In this document: in pieces, positions 8,933 through 17,586 of the stretch
How the letters are laid out: every line of letters starts with the position of its first letter
How positions within the stretch are numbered: the stretch's first letter is position 1
Source: Cucumibacter marinus DSM 18995
GTDB taxonomy: Bacteria > Pseudomonadota > Alphaproteobacteria > Rhizobiales > Devosiaceae
Direction: 5' to 3'
Length of the DNA stretch: 64,000 nucleotides
Assembly: GCF_000429865.1 (NCBI RefSeq)
Contig: NZ_AUCR01000014.1
Coordinates: forward strand, 46,709-110,708
Notes under the pieces: model-generated
Seen by the model: only the letters and a program-made list of their open reading frames with translations
Database searches by the model: none
Told to the model about the DNA's origin: nothing
Position numbers and translations under genes: made by a program

Positions 8933-10288
8933 CTATTGCAGTCCCAGACGTTCTGAAGTGTGACAGGTAAACAGTCTGTCGAGTTCGGCAAATGAAGGCA
9001 ATGGCTGCGCCTGTGGACGCCCGTTTCTGATCACCACACGATCATGTTGAGGTCTTGCCAGCAATTCTTCCATGCCGCGCGCCGAATACATGAGGAAATC
9101 GGCTGCATCACCGACTTTCAGGCGGGTATCGGCGCCCATCAGGCGAGCCGGGACCGTGGTCACGTTTTGCAGCCATTCCCCCGTATCGCCGGGCAGATGT
9201 GCCATCCGTGTCGCTTCGCGCAGAACTTCCAACAGGTCGTAGTCACCAAAAGGGTGAAAGGCATCTCCACAATTGTCGCTAGCCAGTCCCACAGCAATCC
9301 CGCGGGCTCTCGCTTCCGCGAGGGGTGCCACGCCGCGCCGTGCAGGTGTTCGATGTGCCTGCCGGTCCTGGAGCCAGGCATTCACCAGCGGCAGGCTCAC
9401 TATGCTGATGCCAGCGTCAGCGCACCGGGACAGGATGGCTTCGCGCCGCACGTCTTCCATTTGCGACAGGCTACAGCAGTGTCCACAGGTCACACGACCA
9501 TGCCATCCGTGTCGCAGGGTGCTTTCCGCCACAGAAAACAATGCGTTGGCGTACCGATCGAGGCTCTCGTCGACATGCAGGTCGATGTCGAGATCGTGGA
9601 CCCGCGCATGCTCGAACAAGGCGTTCAACGCTTCGGCCAGCGCCTTGTCCTTCTCAGTTGCCGGCACGTTCCTCAGCACCGTAACTCCGCCCAGGAATGC
9701 GCCGTGGCGGGCCGCCTCTTTGACAAACGCCTCGGCGCCCTCTTCCAGATAGAAGCCGATCGGCGCCATCGCCACGAATTGCAGGTCAATCCGCCCCTTC
9801 CACTCCTGGCGCAGCGACGACATGACCTGCCAGACGGCCTGCCCCTGTGGTCCCAGCACATCGAGATGGGTGCGCATGAACGCGGTCCCATGCGCATGGG
9901 CACACCGAAGGGCGAAGTCGGCGCGGTGATAAAGATCCTCTTCGCTCCAGTTGCCGTGATCCGCAGCAGTGGCCTTGACGGCTCCCAACAGGCTGCATTC
10001 CGGATTGGCAGTCCGGCGGGCAATATGGGTTTTGTCGAGATGTGTGTGCATGTCGGCGAAAACCGGCAGGATCATGCCGCCCGCAAGGTCGTAGCCTTGT
10101 TCAGGGCCGCTGCCGGCAGGTTCAACCGTGGTGATCCTGCCGCCGGCGACGCAAAGATCGACCAGCGTCATGCCATCCGCCGCGACAGGTGTCCCCACTG
10201 GCACCGACAGCATATCGGCCGGAATGCGGGCCCGGCATAGCCGGAACCCGCTCGCGTTGGCTTCGATATATTCGACCAGACCGGGCAC
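8933..10288 (-). CDS. Cytosine-deaminase-like amidohydrolase
   Basis: About 451 residues, amidohydrolase superfamily, CodA-like. Metal and catalytic motifs in order: ADMHTHLDKTH (~90), HVDESLD (~240), GHCCSLSQ (~275) and the Asp of ASDNCGDAFHPFGDYD (~350). HTHLDK, HVDE, GHC and SDN are the CodA/atrazine-type deaminase set, so hydrolytic deamination of a pyrimidine, triazine or other N-heterocycle is likely. The start chosen is a GTG that overlaps the permease stop (TAGTG); an alternative GTG lies 33 bases upstream inside the permease gene. Its place directly after a complete NMT1-type importer suggests it acts on the imported compound. Confidence 0.85.
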   Translation of the reverse strand: MPGLVEYIEANASGFRLCRARIPADMLSVPVGTPVAADGMTLVDLCVAGGRITTVEPAGSGPEQGYDLAGGMILPVFADMHTHLDKTHIARRTANPECSLLGAVKATAADHGNWSEEDLYHRADFALRCAHAHGTAFMRTHLDVLGPQGQAVWQVMSSLRQEWKGRIDLQFVAMAPIGFYLEEGAEAFVKEAARHGAFLGGVTVLRNVPATEKDKALAEALNALFEHARVHDLDIDLHVDESLDRYANALFSVAESTLRHGWHGRVTCGHCCSLSQMEDVRREAILSRCADAGISIVSLPLVNAWLQDRQAHRTPARRGVAPLAEARARGIAVGLASDNCGDAFHPFGDYDLLEVLREATRMAHLPGDTGEWLQNVTTVPARLMGADTRLKVGDAADFLMYSARGMEELLARPQHDRVVIRNGRPQAQPLPSFAELDRLFTCHTSERLGLQ

Positions 10289-11079
10289 TACTTCTCGCGC
10301 TCCATGGCGCTTTCGTGCCACCGCCCCAGGATGCGCTGGGATATGAAGCTGGTCGCAAGGAAGATGAGCACGCCGGTCAGGGAGATCAGCAGCAGGGCCG
10401 CAAACATGCGCGGTGTCTGCAATTGATAGCTGGCCTCAAGGATACGGTAGGCGAGACCCGAACCCTGCCCGCTGGTTCCGGCCACGAATTCGGCAACGAC
10501 TGCACCGGTCAGCGACAGGCCACCCGATATGCGCACCCCGGTGAGGAAGTATGGCATTGCTGAGGGCATGCGCAGCCGGAACAGTGTCTGGCGCGTTGTT
10601 GCACCGTAAAGCCGGAACATGTCCCTGAGGTTGTGATCGGAGCTGTTGAGGCCGACTGTCGTGTTCGAGAGGATCGGAAAGAATGCCACCAGCCAGGCGC
10701 AGGCCAGCAGGGCCAGTCGCACATTGTCGATCCAGATGATCAGCAAGGGTGCAATGGCGACCACCGGTGTCACCTGCATGATGACCGCATAGGGAAACAA
10801 GGTTGTCTCCACCGACCGGGACAGGCTGAACAGCACGGCGATCAGACCCCCGCCGAGGACGGCGCAGACGAAAGCCAGGCCGGTGATCTGCAAGGTGACC
10901 AGCAAGGCTTCCGACAACAGCCCCCAATCGTCGACAAGGGCATGATAGATCGCGACCGGACCGGGAAGGAGAAAGGGAGACACGTTGAGTGCCTGCACAC
11001 ATCCTTCCCAGACGATCAGGGTGAGAATGCCAAGGCCGATTGGCAGGCCAAAGCGCCGCAAGGGTGAAGTCTTGTTCAT
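10288..11079 (-). CDS. ABC transporter permease, SsuC/ThiX type
   Basis: 263 residues with about six membrane helices. The BPD_transp_1 EAA loop is visible around LRDMFRLYGATTRQTLFRLRMPSAMPYF (coupling helix to the ATPase), followed by the conserved 'GLSLTGAVVAEFVAGTSGQGSGL'. This wording is typical of nitrate/sulfonate/pyrimidine-type permeases. The start overlaps the ATPase stop by four bases (ATGA). It forms the membrane channel for the binding protein encoded at 11837 and the ATPase at 11076. Confidence 0.92.
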   Translation of the reverse strand: MNKTSPLRRFGLPIGLGILTLIVWEGCVQALNVSPFLLPGPVAIYHALVDDWGLLSEALLVTLQITGLAFVCAVLGGGLIAVLFSLSRSVETTLFPYAVIMQVTPVVAIAPLLIIWIDNVRLALLACAWLVAFFPILSNTTVGLNSSDHNLRDMFRLYGATTRQTLFRLRMPSAMPYFLTGVRISGGLSLTGAVVAEFVAGTSGQGSGLAYRILEASYQLQTPRMFAALLLISLTGVLIFLATSFISQRILGRWHESAMEREK

Positions 11080-11840
11080 GATGCCATGGCCCTTTCCAGC
11101 GCCTCCGAAGCCCTGCGGCACAATTGCGCGTAGTCGGCGGAGGTTCTGAACTCCTCGCCGCGTGCCAGATCGGTCTCGATCGCAAGATCGTCGGAAACGC
11201 GTCCCGGACGGGCTGCCATCACGACTACCCGTTGCGACAGATAGACAGACTCGAACACGGAATGGGTGACGAAGACCGCTGTGAACCGCTTGGCCTGCCA
11301 GAGCGCCAGCAGGTCGTTGTTGAGCTTGAAGCGCGTGATCTCGTCGAGCGCGGCGAAGGGTTCATCGAGCAGGAGAATATCCGGCTCGGTGGTCAGCGCC
11401 CGCGCAAGCGATACGCGCATCCTCATTCCGCCCGACAATTCGCGCGGATAGGCATCGGCGAACCCTTCGAGGCCCACCTGGGCAAGAGCGTCCCTGGCGC
11501 GAGCATTTGCCTCGGCCGGCTTCACACCCGCCAGATCGAGGGGCAACCTGATATTGGCGAGGGCAGACCCCCAGGGCATCAGGGTCGGTTCCTGGAATAC
11601 AAAGCCGATACGACCGGCTTCGCGGCTCCCCGTGACTTCGCCTTCGCTGGGATCGATCAGTCCTGCGATCATGCGCAGGACCGTGCTCTTTCCGCAGCCC
11701 GAGGGGCCGAGCAGGCTGACAAAGCTGCCCGGCTCCAGGTCGAGATTCAGCTTCGATACAGCTGTGGTACCATTGCTGAAGGTTTTGGAAATGCCGCGAA
11801 GCCTTACCGTGGCTTCGACCGCGGTGGTCGTTTCACTCAC
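11076..11840 (-). CDS. ABC transporter ATP-binding protein, SsuB/TauB type
   Basis: 254 residues. Walker A is GPSGCGKST (~40), Q-loop FVFQEPTLMPWGSALAN, signature LSGGMRMRVSLARAL (~140), Walker B ILLLDEPFAALDE and H-loop FVTHSVFESVYLS. The start is a GTG overlapping the binding-protein stop (GTGA); the long upstream open frame, rich in Arg and Ser, is a shadow of the binding-protein gene. It drives the importer formed with the permease at 10288. Confidence 0.92.
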   Translation of the reverse strand: MSETTTAVEATVRLRGISKTFSNGTTAVSKLNLDLEPGSFVSLLGPSGCGKSTVLRMIAGLIDPSEGEVTGSREAGRIGFVFQEPTLMPWGSALANIRLPLDLAGVKPAEANARARDALAQVGLEGFADAYPRELSGGMRMRVSLARALTTEPDILLLDEPFAALDEITRFKLNNDLLALWQAKRFTAVFVTHSVFESVYLSQRVVVMAARPGRVSDDLAIETDLARGEEFRTSADYAQLCRRASEALERAMAS

Positions 11841-12835
11841 TGAAGCCCTACCCGGTTGTTCACGAACTGAAGGGTGTAAGCTTTGGAGATGTCGATATCG
11901 CCTGGCAAGGCACCGGCGGAGACCATGGTGTCGTAGAACTCGCGCCAGCGTTCGTCCGTCATGGCCCCGATGCCGAGCTCGGCTGCATCTTCGGCATCCA
12001 CAAATCCGCCCTGCCGGATGGTTTCCAGCGCGAATTCGAGGACATCGTCCTCCATGTCCGGGTTGCGTTCCTTGATCAACGCATTGCCGGGCGAGGCGTC
12101 GCCATGCAGATAGTCCTGCCATCCTTCTATCGAGGCATCGATGAAACTTTGAACGAAGTCGGGCCGGTTTGCGATATCATCCTGCCGAGCCATGACATTG
12201 ACCGCATAGGGCCGGTATCCATAGTCGTGCAGAAGAAATGCGACGGGGTTCTCGATGCCCGCCATATGCAGGGCGTGCGGCTCGTTGGTTGCATAGCCCT
12301 GCTGAATCGCCGTTTCGTCTGCGACGAAGGGTACAATCGAGAAGGTATAGGGCTTCACATTCTCATCGCTGAACCCGAACTCCTCGCGAAGGAACGGCCA
12401 GAACGTCGCCATGCCCAGCGCCCCGACATAGGCCGTGTGGCCGACCATGTCTTCAAGGCTCTCATATCCCTGCCCCGGATGGCCCACCATGATACGCGGG
12501 TCTTTCTGGAACATTGCCGCAACCGCGGCGATCGGAGCCCCTTCGCGCGCTGCGTTGAGGGCTGTTCCGCTGCTGCCGACGGTGAAATCTACCTTGCCGG
12601 CAATCAGTTGCTGGGCGGGGTTGCTTTGGGGATTACCCAGTTGAATTTCGACATTGAGGCCGTGCTTCTCGTAAAGGCCGGTCGCAAGGGCCTGAAAAAA
12701 GCCGCCGAATTCCGCCTCTGCGCGCCAGCCGATATAGAGCGTGGCGTCCTGAAGTTCGTCATCTGCCATTGCGGCGGATGTTGGCAGGCAGGCCGCGCCA
12801 ATAGCGGCTGCCAGTGCGATGGTCTTGTGGAACAT
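11837..12835 (-). CDS. ABC transporter substrate-binding protein, NMT1/THI5-like
   Basis: 332-residue periplasmic protein. Signal peptide MFHKTIALAAAIGAACLPTS cut near SAAMA|DDE. The mature N-terminus reads ATLYIGWRAEAEFGGFFQAL and continues GLYEKHGLNVEIQLGNP, classic for the NMT1/SsuA family, whose members bind sulfonates, nitrate, or thiamine-pyrimidine precursors. GGGGAGG lies six bases before the chosen ATG. It overlaps the ATPase gene downstream by four bases. Because a cytosine-deaminase-like enzyme is in the same operon, a pyrimidine-like or other N-heterocyclic ligand is a reasonable guess. Confidence 0.92.
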   Translation of the reverse strand: MFHKTIALAAAIGAACLPTSAAMADDELQDATLYIGWRAEAEFGGFFQALATGLYEKHGLNVEIQLGNPQSNPAQQLIAGKVDFTVGSSGTALNAAREGAPIAAVAAMFQKDPRIMVGHPGQGYESLEDMVGHTAYVGALGMATFWPFLREEFGFSDENVKPYTFSIVPFVADETAIQQGYATNEPHALHMAGIENPVAFLLHDYGYRPYAVNVMARQDDIANRPDFVQSFIDASIEGWQDYLHGDASPGNALIKERNPDMEDDVLEFALETIRQGGFVDAEDAAELGIGAMTDERWREFYDTMVSAGALPGDIDISKAYTLQFVNNRVGLQ

Positions 12836-12882
12836 GTTGCTCCTCCCCGTTTGATGATCCACCCGTTTCCTCCCGGGCGGCT

Positions 12883-13797
12883 TTAGAAAAACACGCTGCA
12901 GTCAACCTCCTTCTCAAGTAGTCCGGCGCCCCTGAGCACCCCCGCCCAGCGCTCATACATCTCCCGGATTTCGGGAGCATCAATTGCGCAGGCATGAAGA
13001 AAACTCGTGCTGAGACCGATCTCGCGCACCAATGTCAGGTCCTGCCCCGTCTGCCGGGACATTGCATCGAGCCCCGCTTCGGGATCGGCATAAATCTGTT
13101 CGATTGCCTCGTTGAGGACAGCGTTGGTCTCGATGAACAACTCCGGATGGGCATCATAGGTTTCGCGGGTGGTCCACCAGTTGGACACGAGCGAGGGATT
13201 GCCCGTCGTCGCCATGGCCAGCGAACCACCGCCGAAAACCTCATCGACCGTTTTGCCCAGGCCGCGTCTGAGCATCATCGTCACAAAGGGTTCGACATTA
13301 ACGGCAATGTCGATTTCACCGTCGGCCATGGCGTCGGCCATCCGGTGAAAAGGCATGGTGCGCCACTGGATGGCAGTCGCGTCGACACCATGCTTGTTGA
13401 ACAGATAGAGTGGCCCGGAATGGGTAATCCCGCCATCGAGCGCGAACACGCCCAGCCTCTTGCCTTCAAAGTCCTTCGGCCTGGCGATCTCCACGCCGTT
13501 GGCCGCCACGATGTTCATGAAGTCGGCTTCGCGACCGCCATATGATCCGCGCAGGGCCGCAGCCGATATGAACCTTGTGTCGAGACCGAATTTCTCGCGC
13601 GCCATGATGGTGAGGGTCGGACCGGAGAAGGAAATGTCCATCCGGCCGGCACGCATGTCTTCTATCGCCTGGACGTTGGTGCGCGCGACAAATTCGGGCT
13701 CAATTCCATGCCGCCCGAACAGTCCCGTATCGATGGCATAGAACAGGGGCATCATGCCGACCATCGGGTCGGGATGGTGATCGATTCTCAACTTCAT
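12883..13797 (-). CDS. Binding-protein-fold protein without signal peptide (NMT1/SsuA-like)
   Basis: 304 residues, starting directly with MKLRIDHHPDPMVGMMPLFY, i.e. the first beta strand of an NMT1-like fold, with no export signal. Further family features: IDTGLFGRHGIEPEFV, RAGRMDISFSGPTLTIM, GKRLGVFALDGGITHSG and GEIDIAVNVEPFVTMMLRRG. It is the first gene of the operon, with a proper exported binding protein directly after it (47 bases). Being cytosolic, it could be an intracellular ligand-binding protein or an enzyme: 4,5-dihydroxyphthalate decarboxylase and MqnA/MqnD are cytosolic enzymes on the same kind of fold. No ribosome site is strong; an ATG four codons upstream would not add a signal peptide either. 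Confidence 0.7.
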   Translation of the reverse strand: MKLRIDHHPDPMVGMMPLFYAIDTGLFGRHGIEPEFVARTNVQAIEDMRAGRMDISFSGPTLTIMAREKFGLDTRFISAAALRGSYGGREADFMNIVAANGVEIARPKDFEGKRLGVFALDGGITHSGPLYLFNKHGVDATAIQWRTMPFHRMADAMADGEIDIAVNVEPFVTMMLRRGLGKTVDEVFGGGSLAMATTGNPSLVSNWWTTRETYDAHPELFIETNAVLNEAIEQIYADPEAGLDAMSRQTGQDLTLVREIGLSTSFLHACAIDAPEIREMYERWAGVLRGAGLLEKEVDCSVFF

Positions 13798-14109
13798 GAC
13801 AGGCGGCACCCTTCACCCTGCACGTCGAGGGCAACCGACGATCGATCGCACCGGACCGTGCTTTGCGCTGACAAATTATTATATGATTTCATCATTTTTT
13901 ATGAGGAGCGCCCTCAACATCATCCGCCCTAATCTGGGCTTTATGATGCGCATTGATCGCATTTCCCACCACTCCCTTCCCATATCAGTCTTCATTTTCA
14001 TTGACTTTATCAATTATATTTTGACTGTCAATTGTCGGATCCAATGGATCAGTGGATTGGTGCGAAAGTCCCGTCGGCGGCGGGGGGTGTGGCGTGGTCG
14101 TCCCTGTCC
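13798..14109. promoter_or_regulatory. Promoter region of the NMT1-type transporter operon
   Basis: An AT-rich 312-base gap in otherwise GC-rich DNA. It holds two small palindromes, ATGATTTCATCAT (13883-13895) and TTGACTGTCAA (14021-14031), plausible regulator sites. The adjacent minus-strand transporter operon must start here. The MarR protein encoded at the end of that operon is the obvious candidate to bind, but MarR sites are usually longer palindromes, so this is tentative. Confidence 0.45.
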
Positions 14110-15234
14110 TCAGATCGGGACGTTCCACGCGTCATAGCCATAGACCCAATCCGCGTTCCCGGCGGATTTGAGCCAGGTGTTGGCGCGCGAATTCTCCTGA
14201 ACCCTGGCGGTCCGCGCCTGCCGCGCCGCGGCATATCGGGCGAGGCCGTCCTCGACATCGGCGGGCCCGGCCTTTTCGAGTGCCCGCGCCAGCACGATCG
14301 CATCCTCGATAGCCATGCACGCGCCCTGAGCCATAAAGGGCACCATGGGGTGTGCGGCGTCGCCGAGAATGGTCACCGGACCACTATTCCACCGCTCAAG
14401 CGGCTCCCGGACATAGAGCGCCGACTTGGTGACACTCTGGCAGGCGGCCAGAAGTGCGCGGACATCGGGATGGAAGCCGGCATAGACGCGCCGCAGTTCC
14501 TCGACGTCTCCGGCGACGGTCCAGCCTTCCTCCGTCCAATCGGACTGCGATGTGGTGGCGAACACAAAGGTCTCCTCCCCGCGAAGCAGCGGGAAGGTCA
14601 CGACCTGGATATCCGGGGTCGGACCCCACCATTTCGTGAAGCAGTCGAGATTGGGCACATCGACCGCGTGCGTGGGCACAACGGCGCGATAGGAAACCAG
14701 CCCTGTGAACTCGGGGTCGTCCGGACCGAAAAGTGCTTCGCGCACGGCCGAGTGGATGCCGTCGGCCCCGATGACAACATCGAAACCGACCTGTTCTCCC
14801 GAGGCGAGAACGACCTGCGGTTTGCCGTCCTGCATCGCGACGCCCTCAACATGGCTGTCGAGCCGAATTCTTTGTGGTTCGACCATGTCCTCGAGCGCCC
14901 GCAACAAATCACCGCGATGGATGGTGAGTTGCGGCGCACCATAGGTTTCGGCCGCCGCCTCGCTCATGGGCAGGCGCGAGGTCTCCTCGCCGGTATCCCA
15001 GGTTCTGCTGATCCGGAACGCCGGCCGGGCCGCGGTCTCGCGAAGCCGGTCGCCCACACCCAGCCCGTCGAGACATTTGACGGCATTGGGCGTGAGATTG
15101 ACGTCGGCGCCGATCCGCCGGAATTCGGGCGCCTGTTCGAAAACAGTCACATCGTGTCCGAACCGTGCAAGGGCTATGGCGGCACAAAAGCCACCCACGC
15201 CGCCACCGCAGATTCCGATATTCAATTGCGTCAT
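14110..15234 (-). CDS. FAD-dependent monooxygenase resembling 6-hydroxynicotinate 3-monooxygenase
   Basis: 374 residues, class A flavin hydroxylase. FAD motif GICGGGVGGFCAAIALARFG (N-terminus), then VTVFEQAPEFRRIGADVNLT, DG motif VVIGADGIHSAVREALF (~155) and GD motif ILGDAAHPMVPFMAQGACMA (~285). Length and the ending DWVYGYDAW are reminiscent of NicC, which decarboxylatively hydroxylates 6-hydroxynicotinate; this is recalled similarity, not an alignment. The start MTQLN has AGGAAG upstream. It is the last gene of a nine-gene operon, 28 bases after the aldehyde dehydrogenase. Salicylate- or nicotinate-like ring hydroxylation is likely. Confidence 0.82.
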   Translation of the reverse strand: MTQLNIGICGGGVGGFCAAIALARFGHDVTVFEQAPEFRRIGADVNLTPNAVKCLDGLGVGDRLRETAARPAFRISRTWDTGEETSRLPMSEAAAETYGAPQLTIHRGDLLRALEDMVEPQRIRLDSHVEGVAMQDGKPQVVLASGEQVGFDVVIGADGIHSAVREALFGPDDPEFTGLVSYRAVVPTHAVDVPNLDCFTKWWGPTPDIQVVTFPLLRGEETFVFATTSQSDWTEEGWTVAGDVEELRRVYAGFHPDVRALLAACQSVTKSALYVREPLERWNSGPVTILGDAAHPMVPFMAQGACMAIEDAIVLARALEKAGPADVEDGLARYAAARQARTARVQENSRANTWLKSAGNADWVYGYDAWNVPI

Positions 15235-15262
15235 ATCCGTCTTCCTGGTCGTTCTGCGCGCT

Positions 15263-16753
15263 TCACTCACCTGCGGGAGGCCAATCGGCCCAGGGATGGG
15301 GCGCACCGCTTGTGTCGAGATAAACCGATTTCTGGGCCATATAGGCGAGAAGGCCCTGCCGGCCCTTTTCCCGGCCCATGCCGCTCATTCCCTCCCCGCC
15401 GAACGGCGCGGATATCGAGAACTGCTTGTAGGTGTTGACCCAGACCGTGCCTGAGGTAACCGATCGCGCCACCCGCCAGGCACGGGGAAGGTCCCTCGTC
15501 CATAGGCCGCATGCGAGGCCGTAGGCATTGTCATTGGCGCGGGCGATCACCTCATCATCGCCGGAGAAGGGCATGGCCGCGAGAACAGGGCCGAAAACCT
15601 CCTCACGGCAGATGAGGGCGTCGTTCGACACCTCGTCGATGATGGTGGGTTCGAAATAGGTGCCATCGGCATAGTGCGGACCTTCGGGCGCTCTGCCGCC
15701 GCAAAGCACACGCCCGCCCTCTTCGCGGGCCGCCTCGACAAAGCCGGCAACCGAAGCGCGCTGATCGGCATGCACCATGGGGGCGACCTGGGTCCGCGGG
15801 TCTTCCGGATGACCGATCCGAAGCTGCCGTGTGGCGGTGACGAGGCGGTCCATGAATTCCCCGTAGATCGCCTGCGCCACGAACAGGCGCGAACCGGCGA
15901 TGCAGGACTGCCCGGTCGAGGAAAACACGCCGAACAGGATGCCGGCGATGGCCAGGTCGATATCCGCGTCCTCGAAGACAATGGTCGGCGACTTGCCGCC
16001 AAGCTCGAGGGAAATCGGCATCAGCTTTCGCGCGGCGATTTCGGCCAGTTTCAAGCCGGTGGAGGTGCCGCCGGTGAAGGAGACCTTGGCGACATCAGGA
16101 TGTTCCACAAGCCGGTTGCCGACCTCCGAGCCGCTCCCCGGGAGGACCGAGAACAGCCCCGCCGGCAAACCGGCCTGCTCGACGATTTCAGCGAGCGCCA
16201 GGCTGGTCAACGGCGCCCAGGACGAGGGTTTGAGAATGATGGCGTTGCCCGCAGCGAGCGCGGGCGCGGCCTTTTGCGCGTCACTGGCGATGGGCGAGTT
16301 CCAGGGGGTAATCCCGGCAACGACGCCAAGGGGCTCGTGAACCGAAAGGCTGAGATACTCGCCGCGCGCGCTGGTGAGCTGTTCGTCATGGGTCTCGGCC
16401 ACGGCGGCGAAATACCGGAAGGTGCCGGCAGCGGATCTGACGAGCGCCGTCGTTTCGCGCAGCGACTTCGAGGTGTCGCGCATTTGAATATAGGCCAGCC
16501 GCGACGCATCGGCTTCTATGGCATCCGCGATGCGGTAGAGATGACGGGCGCGCTCGAATGGCTTCAAGGCGCCCCACGCCTTCTGCGCCGTCGCGGCCCC
16601 GTCGACGGCATCGTCCGCATCCGATTGCGCGGCTCCTTTGAAGGTCAGGTTTTCCGTGCCATCCGCCGCAAATACGGAGCGGATGTCCCTCCCCTGGCCA
16701 CGCCGCCACTCTCCGGCGACAAATATCTCCCCGCTGGGCATGTCATACGTCAT
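15263..16753 (-). CDS. NAD(P)-dependent aldehyde dehydrogenase
   Basis: 496 residues, full-length ALDH. Landmarks: GVVAGITPWNSPI (~145), ILKPSSWAP, SFTGGTSTGLKLAE (~235), the general-base Glu in LELGGKSPTIVFEDAD (~260), catalytic Cys in STGQSCIAGSRLF (~293) and EEVFGPVLAAMPF (~395). It oxidises an aldehyde to an acid in the cytosol. It lies between the aspartate-dehydrogenase-like gene (8 bases upstream) and the NicC-like monooxygenase, and could oxidise the aldehyde released by the ThDP decarboxylase of the same operon. The substrate is not predictable from sequence. Confidence 0.93.
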   Translation of the reverse strand: MTYDMPSGEIFVAGEWRRGQGRDIRSVFAADGTENLTFKGAAQSDADDAVDGAATAQKAWGALKPFERARHLYRIADAIEADASRLAYIQMRDTSKSLRETTALVRSAAGTFRYFAAVAETHDEQLTSARGEYLSLSVHEPLGVVAGITPWNSPIASDAQKAAPALAAGNAIILKPSSWAPLTSLALAEIVEQAGLPAGLFSVLPGSGSEVGNRLVEHPDVAKVSFTGGTSTGLKLAEIAARKLMPISLELGGKSPTIVFEDADIDLAIAGILFGVFSSTGQSCIAGSRLFVAQAIYGEFMDRLVTATRQLRIGHPEDPRTQVAPMVHADQRASVAGFVEAAREEGGRVLCGGRAPEGPHYADGTYFEPTIIDEVSNDALICREEVFGPVLAAMPFSGDDEVIARANDNAYGLACGLWTRDLPRAWRVARSVTSGTVWVNTYKQFSISAPFGGEGMSGMGREKGRQGLLAYMAQKSVYLDTSGAPHPWADWPPAGE

Positions 16754-16761
16754 TTGGCACC

Positions 16762-17586
16762 CTAGATGCTGATGTGGCTGGACCGGTTCAGGATCTCGCG
16801 CAAGGCGCTGAAGGCCGTCGTTGCCGAGGTCCGTGGCTGACCGGGCAGGCTGCGGCCCTCGATCGAGAACCGCAGCCTGCCGATGGCCGAAAAGGCCTCG
16901 ATTTCGTGGATGTTCAGCTCGATCCCGGGATCGGCAATCAGCTTCACGGCTGTCTTTTCGAACCCGTTGCCGGCAAGCGCGATGGTGGCGGCGACATTGG
17001 CGTTCTTGGGAAAATTCAATGCCGCCTGCCTGGCGTCACCTTCGAAAATCACTTGGGGCGCCGTGAGCGCGTCGAGATCGACCGCATCGGGATCGACCGA
17101 TCCTTTCCATGCGACGGGCGGCTTGCGCCCCGAATAGACCACCTTGTCGAGACCGGCGAGCCGATAGGCGGACAGCGCATCGAGGCCGCCGACGGCGCCC
17201 GGCGCAATCACGGCACGTGTTCCCCCACGGGCCGCAGCCTGCCTGACGGCATCGAACAAATGCAGGTCGGCCAATGCGCCGACCGACACGATGGCAGTCT
17301 CGATGCCGGCGGCGAGAATGTCGGGAACATATTCCGCCAATGCCGCCTGACCGGCACATTCAACAACGAAATCGGGCGTCGAGGCCGCCAGTTCGGCAGC
17401 CGACACCGCGACATTCGCGCGCCCCGGCCAGTTCACGGCCAGCCAGTCCCTGACCGTGTCGCACCGCTCCGGCCGACACAGAACCGTCAGACCGGGCTGC
17501 GCGGCATCGTTGCTTTTCGCGAGTTCAAGCAGCAGCATCTTGGCGATTGCGCCAATACCGATGACTCCGAGGTGCCGGACGGTCAT
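16762..17586 (-). CDS. Aspartate-dehydrogenase-like NAD(P) oxidoreductase
   Basis: 274 residues, L-aspartate dehydrogenase (NadX) family. N-terminal Rossmann motif HLGVIGIGAIAK, middle 'DFVVECAGQAALAEYVP' and 'ALADLHLFDAVRQAAARGG', then APGAVGGLDAL, and the conserved NIHEIEA containing the catalytic His near residue 219. The start overlaps the stop of the ThDP enzyme (ATGA). Family members reversibly convert aspartate to oxaloacetate and ammonia, mostly for NAD synthesis in some organisms, but a nad operon is not present. In this catabolic operon it more likely reduces or deaminates a pathway intermediate. From memory, the P. aeruginosa PA3505 L-aspartate dehydrogenase sits in a similar operon. 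Confidence 0.85.
   Translation of the reverse strand: MTVRHLGVIGIGAIAKMLLLELAKSNDAAQPGLTVLCRPERCDTVRDWLAVNWPGRANVAVSAAELAASTPDFVVECAGQAALAEYVPDILAAGIETAIVSVGALADLHLFDAVRQAAARGGTRAVIAPGAVGGLDALSAYRLAGLDKVVYSGRKPPVAWKGSVDPDAVDLDALTAPQVIFEGDARQAALNFPKNANVAATIALAGNGFEKTAVKLIADPGIELNIHEIEAFSAIGRLRFSIEGRSLPGQPRTSATTAFSALREILNRSSHISI

Noticed and set aside
16762..17586. Calling the aspartate-dehydrogenase-like gene nadX for NAD synthesis
   Set aside because: No nadA, nadC or other NAD genes are nearby, and the gene sits within a catabolic operon, so the symbol would mislead.
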